This document shows, one piece after another, positions 29,952 to 42,300 of a stretch of DNA of 64,000 nucleotides. Position 1 is the first letter of the stretch. Every line of letters starts with the position of its first letter. The stretch comes from Thiocapsa roseopersicina (GTDB lineage Bacteria > Pseudomonadota > Gammaproteobacteria > Chromatiales > Chromatiaceae): NCBI RefSeq assembly GCF_900106925.1, contig NZ_FNNZ01000019.1, positions 1-64,000 on the forward strand. The letters are read 5' to 3'. The notes under the pieces were generated by a model. That model searched no databases and was not told where the DNA came from. It saw nothing but the letters and a program-made list of their open reading frames with translations. The position numbers and the translations under genes were made by a program.

Positions 29952-31379
29952 TCAGGGGCTTCCGATGCTGCGCAGAGGTCCGAAGGTGGCCTCGAGCTGC
30001 GCGGCGGGTCGCCGAATCCACGTGGACAGCCGAGCCTGACCGGTCTGCTCCAATCGACGGCAACCTTCTCCGGGCAACAGCAGCGGGATCGCCCAAGGGG
30101 CGCGGAACACCAGGGCATTCATCGGGGTTGCCCAGTCGTCGATAATCGCCATCCAAGGCCATTGCAGCGCGTAGGGCTCCTCGGGGCCGAACGGCAGGCA
30201 GGTCGTCTCGGCACTGGCCGTGGCGTTCATCAGACCGCGGGTGGCCGTCCACCAGGCGGCGGACTTGGCGGTCGCGATCAGTGTAACGGTCAGCGCGCCG
30301 ACGAGCACGAGCCGGCCGAGCAAACGGATTCCGCGAGCATCCGCAACGGCCGAGGGACGCCCGGCGATCGCGACCGCGAGCCCCATCAAGAGCAGCGCGA
30401 TCGGAAAGGTGAGCGCGGCCTTCAACTTGATCCCTTCGCCGGCAAGGATGTCGGCGGCGACCAGGATGCCCACGATCGGCAACAGGAGAAAGCCCGGCCA
30501 CAGCAGTCGCTCGACGCCACCTCGGCGGCCCTCGCCGACGACGAGCCGCAGGGCCACCAACAGGGCCAATACCACGACCCAGGTCAACAAGACGCCTTGC
30601 GACAGCGTGTCGGGGAGCAGGTAGCGGGCAACCGAGTCGGGCTCGGTCACCGAACGCTCGTAGTCGTTGGCGCCGATCAGGGTCCAGACCAGGCGCAGCA
30701 GGGCGGAAACCCCGAAGGCCAGGGCAAGCCGGACCCAGATGCGCCTGCTCGGCCCACCGGTCCCTTCCCTCGACACCGCGACGAGACTTAAGAGCCCGGC
30801 CAGCGCGAAGTTCAGCGGATGAAGCACCAACAGCAGCGGAGCCAAGGCTGCGCCGTACATCCAGGTCGGACGTCGGTGCGGCGCGAGCGCCGCCAGGAGC
30901 ACGAACGGCCAGGCGAGATACAGGCTGACCAACAGCTCGGACACCGCCGAGAAATTGATCTGGTTGGCAACCATGAACAGCAACGGCAAGAGGACAAGCT
31001 CGGGCGCACGTTTGCGGGCCACCAGCCAACACAGCAGCAGCGATGCCGCCGGAAGGCCGCCGTACGCGAAGGAGAAGATATGGCGCAGCAGCCGAGCATC
31101 CTCGATCAGCCAGCTCGCCGCCAGGGCCGGGATCTGCGGAAGAACCGCACCGACACGCAGATTGGGAACGAGCGGAACCCCGTCGAGCGCGACCTTGAAG
31201 AAGTAATAGGCCCCGTCGCCGAAGAGCGGCAGGCCGAGCAGCGCGCCCGGGACAAAGGCAAAGACGACGAGCGCGAGACCGAGATTCAGCGCGTGCCGGC
31301 CCGACAGGGCACAGACGTCGGGAACCGAGGCGACGCGCTCGGATGGGCTCGCGGCGGCGACCGCTTGGACTCTCGGCAT
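29952..31379 (-). CDS. Polytopic integral membrane protein of unknown function, 475 aa
   Basis: ATG 31379 gives [15 protein letters not shown] followed by about ten to twelve hydrophobic helices ([60 protein letters not shown]). A periplasmic-looking region with four cysteines-poor loops and a C-terminal soluble tail ([18 protein letters not shown]) follow. The architecture resembles GT-C type glycosyltransferases or unknown exporters, but no diagnostic motif is seen. A long upstream open frame is not used because it lacks membrane character and overlaps the next gene. Confidence 0.6.
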   Translation of the reverse strand: MPRVQAVAAASPSERVASVPDVCALSGRHALNLGLALVVFAFVPGALLGLPLFGDGAYYFFKVALDGVPLVPNLRVGAVLPQIPALAASWLIEDARLLRHIFSFAYGGLPAASLLLCWLVARKRAPELVLLPLLFMVANQINFSAVSELLVSLYLAWPFVLLAALAPHRRPTWMYGAALAPLLLVLHPLNFALAGLLSLVAVSREGTGGPSRRIWVRLALAFGVSALLRLVWTLIGANDYERSVTEPDSVARYLLPDTLSQGVLLTWVVVLALLVALRLVVGEGRRGGVERLLWPGFLLLPIVGILVAADILAGEGIKLKAALTFPIALLLMGLAVAIAGRPSAVADARGIRLLGRLVLVGALTVTLIATAKSAAWWTATRGLMNATASAETTCLPFGPEEPYALQWPWMAIIDDWATPMNALVFRAPWAIPLLLPGEGCRRLEQTGQARLSTWIRRPAAQLEATFGPLRSIGSP

Positions 31380-31435
31380 GGGATCAACGCGACTCCGATG
31401 GGGCGATCGGGAAACCGGGGTGGATGACGACCCCG

Positions 31436-32086
31436 CTATCGTACCGTGAGTCGATGATCCTTTTGCGGGACGAGATTCGGATACAGATCCGGCCAGGGCG
31501 GCGGCAGCAAGGGTGGTGTCGCCCCCCATTGCGGCGGCGGCTCGAAAAGCCGGGGATCGGTGAAGCCCCGCGGCGAGCCTTGATCCTGCATCGGACGCCA
31601 AGGATCGGGCGGGGATCCCCGAGGCTCGATCGGGCGAAAACGATAGGGCGTCTCGCCCCGATCCGACGTGAAGCCATCCGGCAAGCCGCTGTCTTGACGG
31701 AAGACGGGGCCGTCTGAAGCCCGATCGTCGCGGCCCGATGCCGCCGTCGATCGGTCGTCGAGCGCATCCGTCCGCCACCCGAACCGCTTCACCTCACGCT
31801 CGTCAAGCGGGCGGAAGCGATAGCCATCGAGCACCGAGCCTCGATCCTGTTCCGACCCGTACCGAAACGCTCGATCCTCGGACCAACCCGTCGGCGGCGT
31901 GTATGGATCCGGTGCAGTGAGGGACGGCGTCCATTCCGTCTGCCGTGTCGGCCGAGGCGCGGGAGCGCCGAGCTGCTCCGCCTGGCGCCCCGGTATGCCC
32001 AGGATGACAAGGATCAGCGCGGTCACGGCGAAGATCGCAAAGAAGATCGCCCCGACGGCGAGTGCAAGATCGCGTCGTCGATTCAT
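31436..32086 (-). CDS. Membrane-anchored Pro/Arg-rich protein, 216 aa
   Basis: One N-terminal hydrophobic helix ([20 protein letters not shown], residues 7-30) with positive residues before it, so the remaining ~185 residues are probably periplasmic. They are low-complexity and rich in Pro, Arg, Asp and Gly, with the motif YRFRP appearing twice (89-93 and 148-152). No known domain. It lies about 55 bases upstream of the polytopic membrane protein gene on the same strand and divergent from hisG. Confidence 0.6.
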   Translation of the reverse strand: MNRRRDLALAVGAIFFAIFAVTALILVILGIPGRQAEQLGAPAPRPTRQTEWTPSLTAPDPYTPPTGWSEDRAFRYGSEQDRGSVLDGYRFRPLDEREVKRFGWRTDALDDRSTAASGRDDRASDGPVFRQDSGLPDGFTSDRGETPYRFRPIEPRGSPPDPWRPMQDQGSPRGFTDPRLFEPPPQWGATPPLLPPPWPDLYPNLVPQKDHRLTVR

Positions 32087-32304
32087 CGCGGAACAGCTGC
32101 CTCCCGACCGGCACGAAGGCCGAGACGACGCGCCGCAGGATCGCGACCCCTTGGAATATTCACGTCCCGACCGCCTCCCGGTTCCGGGTCTTCGCCGTTT
32201 GTCGCTTTAGGAATAGGCCGTCGCAGCCGATTAGGCAAGCGCTCCCGGTGTTTGATTTGGAGCATAATAGCGAGCCCGCACCGACGACATCGACCGGAGT
32301 ACGC

Positions 32305-33177
32305 ATGCCCCTATTGAAGCTCGGCATCCCGAAGGGAAGCTTGGAAGAGGCCACCATCGAGCTGTTTGCTCAAGCCGGCTGGAACATCACGGCGCACGCG
32401 CGCAACTACTACCCGGATATCGACGATCCGGATATCCGCTGCGCCCTGATCCGCGCCCAGGAGATGGCCCCCTACGTCGAGCGCGGCGCGCTGGATCTCG
32501 GGCTGACCGGGCTGGATTGGATTCTGGAATCCCAAGCCGAGGTCGAGCAGATCTGCACCCTCACCTATTCCAAGGTCTCCAACCGCCCGAGCCGTTGGGT
32601 CTTGGTGGTGCCTCAGGACTCGCCGATCCAGCGGATCGAGGACCTAGCCGGGAAGAAGATCGCCACCGAGCTGGTCGGCTTCACCAAGCGCTATCTCGCC
32701 GAGCGCGGGATCGAGGCGGCCGTCGAGTTCTCCTGGGGCGCCACCGAGGCCAAGGTCGTCGAGGGGCTGGTCGACGCCGTGGTGGAGATCACCGAGACGG
32801 GCAGCACCATTCGCGCCCACGGACTGCGCATCGTCGAGGATCTGCTGATCACCGAGACGCGGTTGATCGCCAACCCGCAGGCGATGCAGGATCCCTCGCG
32901 GCGGGCCAAGATCGAGCAGATCGCCTTGATGCTTCAAGCGGCGCTGCGGGCTCGCCACAAGGTCGCGCTCAAATGCAACGTCCCGGCCGAGTGCCTGGAC
33001 GCCGTGGTCGCGCTGCTGCCGAGTCTGCACGCGCCGACGGTCAGCCATCTCTACGACCGCCAATGGCTGGCGCTCGAGACCATCGTCGATGCCGCCTCGG
33101 TGCGGGATCTCGTCCCGAAGCTCAGCGCGGCCGGTGCGCAGGGGATCCTCGAGTACAGGCTGAACAAGATGGTCTAG
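32305..33177 (+). CDS. hisG: ATP phosphoribosyltransferase, long form
   Basis: 290 aa, the hexameric long form. It catalyses the first step of histidine synthesis, joining ATP and PRPP. The two-lobe catalytic core (KLGIPKGSLEEATIELF ... GLTGLDWILE) carries the PRPP-loop region VVEITETGSTIRAHGLRIVE, and the C-terminal ~75 residues are the ACT-like domain for histidine feedback (KVALKCNVPAECLDAVVALL). ATG 32305 follows CCGGAG. It stands alone, not in a his operon, as often in this group. Confidence 0.96.
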   Translation: MPLLKLGIPKGSLEEATIELFAQAGWNITAHARNYYPDIDDPDIRCALIRAQEMAPYVERGALDLGLTGLDWILESQAEVEQICTLTYSKVSNRPSRWVLVVPQDSPIQRIEDLAGKKIATELVGFTKRYLAERGIEAAVEFSWGATEAKVVEGLVDAVVEITETGSTIRAHGLRIVEDLLITETRLIANPQAMQDPSRRAKIEQIALMLQAALRARHKVALKCNVPAECLDAVVALLPSLHAPTVSHLYDRQWLALETIVDAASVRDLVPKLSAAGAQGILEYRLNKMV

Positions 33178-33213
33178 GTCGGCCGCCGGGCAACGCCGGA
33201 CCTCCGGGGCATT

Positions 33214-35301
33214 TCACGCATCGAGCCGTGGTGCGGATGTCGCAGCCGGACCCGGCCGGCCGAACAGGTAACCCTGAAAGGCATGGCAGCCGTGTCCGGC
33301 GAGCCAGTCGCGTTGGGCCTCGGTCTCGACCCCCTCGGCAATGACATCCAGATCGAGCGTGTCCCCCAGGGCGATGATGGTGCGTGCGATCGCCGCATCC
33401 CTCTCGTTGGTCACGAGATCCTGCACGAAGGAGCGATCGATCTTGAGCTCCTTCAACGGCAGCCGCCCGAGATCGGTCAGAGAGGAATAGCCGGTTCCGA
33501 AGTCGTCCAGCGCAAAGCTGATGCCCCGCGCCTTCAGCGCCGACATCTTCGCGATCGTGCCGTCGCGGTCGTCCCGCAAGAGGTTCTCGGTGATCTCCAG
33601 TTTCAGTCGGTTGGGATCACATCCTCGATGATCCACGGCGGCAAGAACCTGATCGACGAAATCCGGGTGGTGAAACTGGAGTGCACTGATATTGACCGCC
33701 AGGATGAGGTCGGCGGTTTCGGGTCGTTCCGACCAGGTCGCCAACTGCGCGCAGGCCATGTCCAGAACCTGCCGACCAAGGGGCAGGATCGTTGCGGTCT
33801 CCTCGGCGAGACGGATGAAGGCAGCGGGCTCGAGCAGCCCGCGTTGCGGGTGTTGCCAGCGCAGGAGTCCTTCCGCACCCGTCATTCGACCGTCCGCATC
33901 GACCTGCATCTGGTAGTGGAGGAGGAACTCACCGTGCTGCAGGCCCCGACGAAGATTCGCCGCGAGCGCGGCGCGGGCGCTCACCTCGGCCTGCATCGCC
34001 GGGTCGAAGAAACGCAGGGTATCCCGTCCCGAAGCCTTCGCCCGGTACATCGCCAAGTCCGCCTGCTTCATCAGCTCCTCGACGCTGACCGCCCGCGGAC
34101 CGAACAGCGTGACACCGATGCTCGCCGAGCACCGATACTCCCGATACTCAAGCCCGCAAGGCTCGCGCAATGCCATCAGCAGCTTGTTCGCGAGGATCTC
34201 CGCCTGGGCTGCGGCATCCTCCGTCTTACGGCTCAGACGCTCCAACATCACGACGAACTCGTCGCCGCCGAGCCGGGCGAGGGTGTCTGATTCACGCAAA
34301 CAGGAGGAGAGACGTTTGGCGACCTGACGCAGCAAGCGGTCGCCTTGGTCATGTCCGAGGGTATCGTTGAGCGTCTTGAAATCGTCCAGATCGATGAAGA
34401 TCAGGGCGCCCTGGCGATGGCTGCGTCGGCTCGCCGCGATGGCGCGTTCCAAGCGATCCATCAGGAGCCTTCGGTTGGGCAGCGCAGTGAGCGGATCCAT
34501 GAACGCAAGATGCTTGATCGCCTCCTCGGCACGCCGGCGCTCCGTCGTATCCATCACCCAGGCAACAAAGCGCGGCTCCGTGCCGAGGAGCTGCAGGCGG
34601 ATCTCGGCGGGATAGCAGGTTCCGTCCTTGCGCCGATGCCGCGTCTCCACGATAACCTGGCTCTTGCTGCCTCGGCGGAGCGGCTCGAGCAACCGCGAGA
34701 AGGTTTGCGGGTCGTAATCGGGCATCAGATCCAAAGGGGTCATCACGGTCAGCTCGTTCATGTCGAACCCCAGGTTGGTCCGGGCACCCTGATTGACCTG
34801 CTCGAAGTACAAGTGCTCGGGATCGAAGACGTAGACCTCGGTCTGCGCCTTCTCGACGATCTCCCCGAGACGGCTGAGCGAATTGCTCGCCGCGTGCCGG
34901 GCCGTGATATCGTGCACGCAGACCACGATCCCCTCGACCCTCCCGACCCGGTCCAGCCAAGGGATGTAGGTCACCTCTCCCCAGCCGACCCGCACACCTC
35001 GCCGCGGGAGCTGGGCCTCGTACACGACTGTGTGTCCGGCAAGGCACGCCTCCAAGCGCGGCAAGATCACCTCCGCATAGAGGTCCCGATCCAAGACCTC
35101 ATCGACGCGGCGACCGATCACCTGCTCGGGCTTCAATCCCCAGGACATCAGGTAAGCCGGATTTACGGCACGATACGTGAGATCTCGATCGAGATAGGCA
35201 AAACGGTCGGCGCTGGCCGCGATCATGCGCCGGAAGAACTCGGGCTCCCCGATCTCTTCCGCCGACAGGCGTTGTCGGATCCCCGAAACGCGCCTGCTCA
35301 A
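33214..35301 (-). CDS. PAS-PAS-GGDEF-EAL cyclic-di-GMP turnover protein
   Basis: 695 aa, no membrane segments. Two PAS domains (FFRRMIAASADRFAYLDRDL; EIVEKAQTEVYVFDPEHLYF) precede a GGDEF domain with intact ARLGGDEFVV and an RESD inhibitory site five residues before it. An EAL domain follows with EGLLRW, IDDFG-equivalent LDDFGTGYSSLTDL, LKIDRSFV and AEGVET. Both halves look catalytically competent, so it may make or degrade c-di-GMP depending on the PAS input. I choose TTG 35301 as start since GGGAGGGAG lies 5-6 bases upstream; the open frame continues to 35592 but that part is low-quality. It is convergent with hisG. Confidence 0.88.
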   Translation of the reverse strand: MSRRVSGIRQRLSAEEIGEPEFFRRMIAASADRFAYLDRDLTYRAVNPAYLMSWGLKPEQVIGRRVDEVLDRDLYAEVILPRLEACLAGHTVVYEAQLPRRGVRVGWGEVTYIPWLDRVGRVEGIVVCVHDITARHAASNSLSRLGEIVEKAQTEVYVFDPEHLYFEQVNQGARTNLGFDMNELTVMTPLDLMPDYDPQTFSRLLEPLRRGSKSQVIVETRHRRKDGTCYPAEIRLQLLGTEPRFVAWVMDTTERRRAEEAIKHLAFMDPLTALPNRRLLMDRLERAIAASRRSHRQGALIFIDLDDFKTLNDTLGHDQGDRLLRQVAKRLSSCLRESDTLARLGGDEFVVMLERLSRKTEDAAAQAEILANKLLMALREPCGLEYREYRCSASIGVTLFGPRAVSVEELMKQADLAMYRAKASGRDTLRFFDPAMQAEVSARAALAANLRRGLQHGEFLLHYQMQVDADGRMTGAEGLLRWQHPQRGLLEPAAFIRLAEETATILPLGRQVLDMACAQLATWSERPETADLILAVNISALQFHHPDFVDQVLAAVDHRGCDPNRLKLEITENLLRDDRDGTIAKMSALKARGISFALDDFGTGYSSLTDLGRLPLKELKIDRSFVQDLVTNERDAAIARTIIALGDTLDLDVIAEGVETEAQRDWLAGHGCHAFQGYLFGRPGPAATSAPRLDA

Positions 35302-35595
35302 TGATCTCCCTCCCGGTCGGGCCACATCACGTTTCCCCCTGAATATTGGACTCCGGACAGCGGCCGCTGAAACGCCCTCGGCTCGAAGGCCAAATCGTAA
35401 GCCCGAGCCAGACTCTCGGCTATGCTCGCCGATGGCCCGGGACAGCGCAAGACCGCGCATCGGTTTCCACATCAGGAAAACACGATCCGAGCCATCCTCG
35501 AAAGATGCCATAGACGCGACCGAGCCTCCAGCCAAGCCCCGCCGAGCGTACAACGGGATCCGGGCCCCTCGGACCAAGGACGATCGCGTCAAAGC
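35302..35595. other. Spacer between the GGDEF-EAL gene and the wecA remnant
   Basis: About 290 bases with no convincing gene. An open frame continuous with the downstream GGDEF-EAL gene exists but shows no domain. The promoter of the GGDEF-EAL gene is presumably here; I could not identify it. Confidence 0.4.
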
Positions 35596-35796
35596 CTACA
35601 ACCAGCTCCTTATAGCAGCCGGCTTTTGAATCTCATTCAGCGACGTTGGCAGCGCGATAGTGAGTTTGGATAGGACCGGATCCAGGGGTGCAAGATATTC
35701 TACGACGACGGCCGGGCTCGACGTGGTCATGATCTCGCGGCCACGCGAATCGACAATCTTCTTCTTAATGCCGTCGAATACCTTTCCGCATGAGCG
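35596..35796 (-). other. Orphan coding-like frame joined to the broken wecA gene
   Basis: Exactly where similarity to WecA ends (about 35797), a different minus-strand frame opens and runs 66 codons to a stop at 35596. Its translation (KVFDGIKKKIVDSRGREIMT, then LAPLDPVLSKLTIALPTSL) looks protein-like and ends in IRSWL, but has no start of its own except ATG 35730. I read it as the tail of another gene joined at a deletion or insertion junction. Family unknown. Confidence 0.35.
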
Positions 35797-36286
35797 TCAA
35801 ACCTCCGGCGAGACCGTCCATCCCGTCGATCATATTAAAGGCATTGATCATGCCCACGATCGCGATCAGGGTCAGAGGAACTGCAAGGGCTCCGAGCACA
35901 ACCGGCCCGTTCCCGAGAAGATTACCGAACGAGTCGAGTTGGACATCGGCGCCGAAGATCATGAGAAGCGCACTCATCGATTGTCCGAGAAAACGAACGC
36001 CGACGCCGAGTTTGAAACGATCGTCGAAGGCACCCAGCGCGACCAGCAAGCCTGCACCGAGCAGCATGAAGAGATGAGAAGAAGAAAGCGGAAGCCACCA
36101 CAGAGATCCGGCCAGAATTCCACCGTAGATTGCAATACCTCCGATCAGCGGAACCGGCCTCTCGTGGCGTTTCCGTTTCCGGTCCGGCCTGTCCAACAGA
36201 CCGATGCGATACGACAAAGGATAAAGTCCGCGAAGAAGAATCCAGGCAGCCAGCGCACTCGAAAGAATTGAAGCAACAACCAACAT
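35765..36286 (-). pseudogene. Truncated WecA/MraY-type glycosyl-1-phosphate transferase
   Basis: Family members place GlcNAc-1-P or a related sugar on undecaprenyl phosphate and have about 350 residues with eleven helices. Here a normal beginning (MLVVASILSSALAAWILLRG, GGIAIYGGILAGSLWWL) leads to the catalytic loop AFDDRFKLGVGVRFLGQ and NAFNMIDGMDGLAGGLTL. It then breaks off with an unrelated end, MRKGIRRH. Only 173 residues remain, and all later helices and the histidine-containing loop are gone. Composition is lower in GC than its neighbours, suggesting imported polysaccharide DNA. It sits between two c-di-GMP/light signalling genes. Confidence 0.8.
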
Positions 36287-36396
36287 ACAGCTTGCTCCAA
36301 GCGCGGGAGGGAACGATCTGCGCTCAAGATACGCGAAGGGGGTTGCACCGCTCCAATGAAGAAATGTAAAGAGTGCCCCATCGAACCCGGCTCGAA

Positions 36397-39300
36397 TCAG
36401 GAGCCGACTCGGGCAGTCGCCTCCACAATCGCGGCGCGCAGCGCGCGCTGATCGATGGGCTTTCGCAGCACGGTCGGCTTGCTCGGAAGATCGTCGAGCA
36501 GAAACAGCGACGGGGCCTGTCCGGTCATCAGGATCACGGGTAGGCTCGGAAACGCCTCGGCCAGCGCACGACAAAGCGCCGCACCATCCATGACCGGCAT
36601 CGCCAGATCCGACAGCACCAGGTCAAAGTCGGCGTCGCGGCGCAGGCACGCGAGGGCGTCCGCGCCGTTTTCGGCGAAGGCGACCAGACTGCCCTCGAGG
36701 ATCAGCAGGCGCCCGACCGAGTCCCGAACACGCGGGTCGTCGTCGACGACGAGAATCCGCAGCATGGACTTGGCCGGATGCGCGTCGGCCGTGCCGAGGT
36801 CACCGCGCGTTGCAGCTCCTGCGCTCGCGCGCGGCATTAGCAGCCTAAATTCGGTCCCCTTCCCGATCCGAGATGCCACGATCAAGCCCGCACCGGAGCG
36901 CATCACGAACTCCTGAACCATGAACATTCCCAGCCCATGCCCGCGCTGCTTGGCCTTGGTCGAAAACAGCGGCTCGAAGAGTCTATCCAGAGTCGCCTCG
37001 GACATCCCGCACCCGGTATCGATGACCCGGACCTGGACATACTCGCCCTCATCCAGTCGCCCGACTGCAAGCGGGACCGAGTCATCCCATGCGACCGTCC
37101 GCACCTCGATCGCAAGATTTCCGCCGTCAGGCATGGCATCACGCGCATTCAGGACGAGATTCAACAAGGCCGCTTGGAGAAATGCGGCATTGCTTTGGGC
37201 GTCGAGCCCGGGCTGAAGATCCAAGGCGAGCTGAATCTTGGCGGGGAGGATCTGCTTCAGGATCGTCACCAGCTCGCGAATCGTCTTCTCGATCGGCACG
37301 GTCTCCAGTACGATGCCGCCGGCACGACTCAGCGACAGCATGCCCGAGGTGACGACCTTCGCTTGACCGAGCGCGCTTTGGGTTTCCTCGATGACCTGAG
37401 CCACCTCCGGATCGCCATGCTCATCGCCGAGGATAGCCTCCAGGTAATAGAGGTTGGCGTCGATCACCCCGAGCAGGTTGTTGAAGTCGTGCGCCACGCC
37501 GCTCGCCAGATGACCGATGGTCTCGCGCTCCTTCGAATGGATGAGCGCATCCTGCAATTGGTGCTCGAACTGCTGTGCGACGATGCGCTGCCCGATCAGG
37601 CGGACCAGCTCCCGATCTGGACCCGAGAGCTCCGATCGCGCCGAGCGTCCCCAAAACCGGATCATCAGGGCGCTTGCCGCGCCCTTCGGTGCCGTCCAGC
37701 GCAATATCATCGCAACGCACGACGCGTAGCCCGCTTCCCGGGCCGAGGCAGGCAACTGCTCGCCGACCAGGACACGGGGCAATCCGGGCTCTGCGTCGGC
37801 CATGTCGGCGCTCAGCATGCATTCGGACCCGGAGCCGCTTCCGGCCATCCTGTCGCACGGATACCAGGTCACCGGACGGTAGGTCGAACCCTCTTCGATC
37901 GTGCCGATGTCGGCCGCCTCCAGCAACAATCCCAAGCAGCCCAGCTCCAGCAAAGCGGGGAGCTCCTCGTCGACGGACAGGGATCGGCTCGCCAGGTCGA
38001 CCAGTGTCTCCAGATTCTCGGTATAGCGCGCCATCGCTGCCTCAAGCTCGCGGCGGCGCTCGGTCGCGGCCTGAAACTCGGTGATGTCCTCGACCATGCC
38101 GAGTATGATGGGCCGGTCAACGCCTCCTCCCGGCAAGGCGACGACCCGTAGATCGCCCCAGGCAAGCGAGCCGTCACGCTTGCAGTAGCGCTTGGTGATC
38201 CGGTAGACATCCCGCTTTCCCGCCAAGAGGTCACGGAACAGGGGAAGCTCATTCATAAGATCGTCCGGGCAGCTCAGATCGTCGAAGCGCATCCCGACCA
38301 GATCCTGCGCGACATAGCCGAGAAACTCACCAAGCGCACGGTTGGCCAGATGCAGCCGCCGGTTGGGACCCGCGATCGCGATCCCGATGGGTGCATTCTC
38401 GATGACCGCGCTGAGACGTGCCTCGCTTTCCGCAAGCTGCTCCTGCACCCGATGCCGCTCGCTGACATCGACGTCGGTGCCTCGGTATCCCAGCAGCGTG
38501 CCATCCGCGGCGACGACCGGAGCGCCATTGGTCTGCACCCAAATCGTCGAACCGTCGGGCCGACGAATCGGGTTGACGTAGTCGGTCAAGCGATCCCTGT
38601 GTCCAAAGTGCTGCAAGCCCTCGGCCTTGACGCGGTCACGCACGGTCTCGGGCGCGAGGTCGTAGAAGTGTCTCCGACCGACCAGCTCCTCGGAGCGGTA
38701 ACCCCAGACGGCCTCGACCGCCGGGCTGAGATAGGTGTAGGTACCGTCGGCGTCGACCTCCCAGTTGACGATTCGGCTTTGGAGCGCGAGCTCGTCGTAA
38801 CGCTGATTGCTTTCGTGCAGCTCCGAGTAGGTGCGGGCACGCGCGAATGCACTCACCAGGATGCTCGCGAACACCCGCAGGAAGCGAACCTCCGCCTCCG
38901 ACCAGTCGCGCGGCGCCTGGACAGCATCGAAGCCGACGAAACCGACCAGGCGTTGATCCTGCATCAGGGGCACCAGGACGACCGACTGGATCGATTGAAG
39001 CTCGAGGATCTTGCGCTCCGCCGACCAGGCGTCCGGTAGATCCGCGACACGGGGAACCACAGCCGTCAGACCGGACTCGAGCTCCCGCATCGAGGCGGAG
39101 TAATGCTCGATCGGATGGTTTTGCAGATGCTCGATCATCGGCTCGACCCCCGGGGCCACCCACTCATGGCTGTTGCTCATGGTGTCGGCTATCGGATCTA
39201 TTCGGAACACATAGGCCCGATCAGATCGGGTGAAGCAGCCGAGCCGCTCGAGCGTTCGATCGATCAGCGGGTCGAGGTTCTCGTCATAGACGGCGACGAA

Positions 39301-42300
39301 GTCCGAGGCCAACCCGAGGAGCTCGCGCTCGAGAGCCTCGCGTTGAATCAGCTCGAGCTCGGCCTCCTTACGGTCGGTAATGTCCTCGTGGGTACCGGCC
39401 ATGCGTAGAGGCCGACCATGCGCATCGCGTGCCGAGATGCGTCCCTGGTCGTGGACCCAGATCACATGCCCGGCGTTGTGCAGCATCCGCACCTCGAGGC
39501 GGTACTGCTCGGTCTCGCCGCCGAGATGTCGAGCGATCTCGGCCTCGGCTCGCGGGAGATCCTCGGGATGACAGAAGCGCCGCCAGGTCTCGATAGTGGT
39601 CGGCATCAGATCCTCGAGACGGTGTCCGAGCATCTCGGCCCAACGCCGATTCAAGGTCAGGACGTTCGTGACGAGATCCCACTCCCAGGTCCCGATCCGC
39701 GTGCCGTCGATGATGTCGGACAGACGGCGACGCTCCTCCGCCAACGCCAGCTCCGCCACCTTGCGCTCCGTGATGTCGCGTCCGATCCCGACAATCGACC
39801 CGATCCGGCCGGTCGCGTCGACAACGGCGCGATCGACCCACTGCAACCATCGCCAACCGAGCACCGTCTCGGCGCGTTGCTCGACCAGACAGGTGTAAGG
39901 AGGGTTCTGCAGTGCAGCAATCGCCTCCGCCGTGCTTTCGCGGTCGTCCGGATGGACAAGCGGCATGAAATGGCTACCGATCAGCTCGGCCTCGTTGCGA
40001 TCGAAAAGACGGCAATAAGAGGGGCTGACATACTCGAATCGGCCCTGCCCATTGGTGCGGACCACCAGGTCCTCGATGTTCTCGACAACCAGTCGATACC
40101 GCTCTTCCTGCACCCGCAAGGCATCTTCGACCGCGCGCTGAGCGGTGATGTCTAGACTGGTCCCGGCAAGCCTGACCGGCGTGCCGTCGTCGGCGAGATA
40201 CGCACGCCCCTCCTCGCGCAGGATCCTGAGCACGCCGTCCGGACCCAGCACCCGATGCTCGACGGCATAATGACCGTCGGGACGCGTCAGCGCGGCGTCC
40301 ATCTCGGCTCGAACCCGCGCCGCATCCTCCGCGTGCACGACCGCAAAGAAGGCATCATGGCTCGGTTGCACGGCGCCCGGCGCATAGCCGAGGAGTCGAA
40401 ACGCCTCGTCGGACCATTCGACTCGACCGCCGACATAATCCAGGTCCCAACTGCCGAGATGGGCGGTCGCCTGCGCCTCGCGCAACGAGGCTTCGCTGCG
40501 TGCCAGACGCTCCATGGCTTCTTGCACCGGCGTCAGATCCTGCTGGATGCCGACGTAGTGCGTCACCTCGCCCCGGGAGTCGAACAGCGGGGCGAGATTC
40601 AGGGCATTCCAGAACCGCGTTCCGTCCTTTCGGTAGTTTCGCAGCGTGGCCTGGCAGGGCTCGCCGGCAGCAAGTGCGGCCCGAATCCTCGCGCGTTCCG
40701 GCTGATCGCGGTCCTCGCCCTGAAGAAGGCGACAGTTCAGACCCATGACCTCGTCCGCTCGATAGCCGGTCAGCGTCTCGAAACCCTGATTGACATAGCT
40801 GATGCGGAAATCCGATTCGCCGACTCGGCGCGCAACGACGATCCCGGTGCCGGCCTGCGTCAGTGCCTTGATCAGAACGGCATGGCGGCGACGGGTGCGC
40901 AGGGTGTCGAATGCCAGCGCGGCGAGGTCCGCCGCCGTCTCCAGAATCTCCGGCACCGCCGCGTCGGGCTCGCGCAATCGAGACGGACCAATCGCCAGGA
41001 GGCCCGCGGGTCTGCCGTCTTGCGCGAAAAAAGGGCAGCACCACCAGAAGGCCCTGCGGACATTCGGGAGGATGACAGGCTCCTGCGTACCGGCGGCATC
41101 CGTACCGACCGCATCCGCGGCCGACTCCACGACAAAGACCCGACTCGCGGACTCCGAGAGCAACGCTTCGCCGGGATTCCCGTTGCTCAACCGGCGATCC
41201 AGGGCCGTTTGCTCGGCAGCACCAAGGCCGAACCCGGCGAAGTGCACGAGGGAGTCGGCCGAACCCTGCCTGAACAAAACACAGCGGCATGTCGGGACAA
41301 GGGCTTCAACCAGGGTACAGAGCCGCTCTGAAGCCGTGCGCTCGTCTTCCCCGGACGCCGATAAACCGGCCAGCATCTGCTCCTGCAGATCCCGAACGGA
41401 GCGCAGCCGGATTTGCGTGTCGCGCTCGCGCTCGATCGCCGCGAAGCTGTCGGCGAGACCGTCGGCCATGACACCGAAGGCTTCGGTCAGCACACGCCCC
41501 TCGGTCAGGAGCCCGGACGACGGGACGGCCACCGTCTCGCCCGTGACGATCCGAGCGGGCAATGCGGTCGCGATCTCGACGAGCTGCTTCAATGGACGCA
41601 CCAGCAACAATGAGACGCGGTCGGCCAGCAGGATCGCGATCCCCGCGATCGCCAACAGGACTGTCAGCAGCCGCAGAACCACCCGGTGCAGCTCGTCGAC
41701 CAGCGGGGCCGCACTGAGCTCGATCAACAGAGCCTCGCCGAATGTCGGGGCAGCAAGCGTCAGGATCATGCGATAGTGCGCTTGTCGCCAGAGCGCCATG
41801 CGCGAGGGATGCCAATCCTCCGGCAGTGAAATGACCAAATCCTCTGCAGCGGTTCGGGAAAGGCTTCTATTCGGGACACTCGCGATCGGCGCAAGGTCCC
41901 CGGGCGGACCGGTCGGGCGGACCTTGAACTCTGCATGCTCGGGCAATGTGGCGGCGAAGAGCCGGGTCATCTCCTGCACATGGGCCTGAATCTCGGACGC
42001 CCCTGTCGGCCCTTCGTGTGCATGTGTGTCGAGATCGTGGATCGCGAGCACGCCGAATGTCCTCAAACGATCGGCGAGATCCAGCTCCAAACGATCCTTG
42101 AGATCGCGATTCTCCCATGCCACGACGAGGATCGACGGCAGTAGAGACCCCGAGAGGAAGAGCGTGAACAACACCTGCCGTGCCGAGAGGCTGCCGGGGC
42201 GACGTCTGACCAAGGCGACGACGATGATGACCAACCCCGCCAAGGCCGCGTTCAGGATGCCGTTTAAGGACTGCTTGACCGCAACCACAAGGGTCTGGTG

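Noticed and set aside
35660-36271. 203-codon plus-strand frame over the wecA remnant
   Set aside because: Antisense to recognisable transferase sequence and without any domain.
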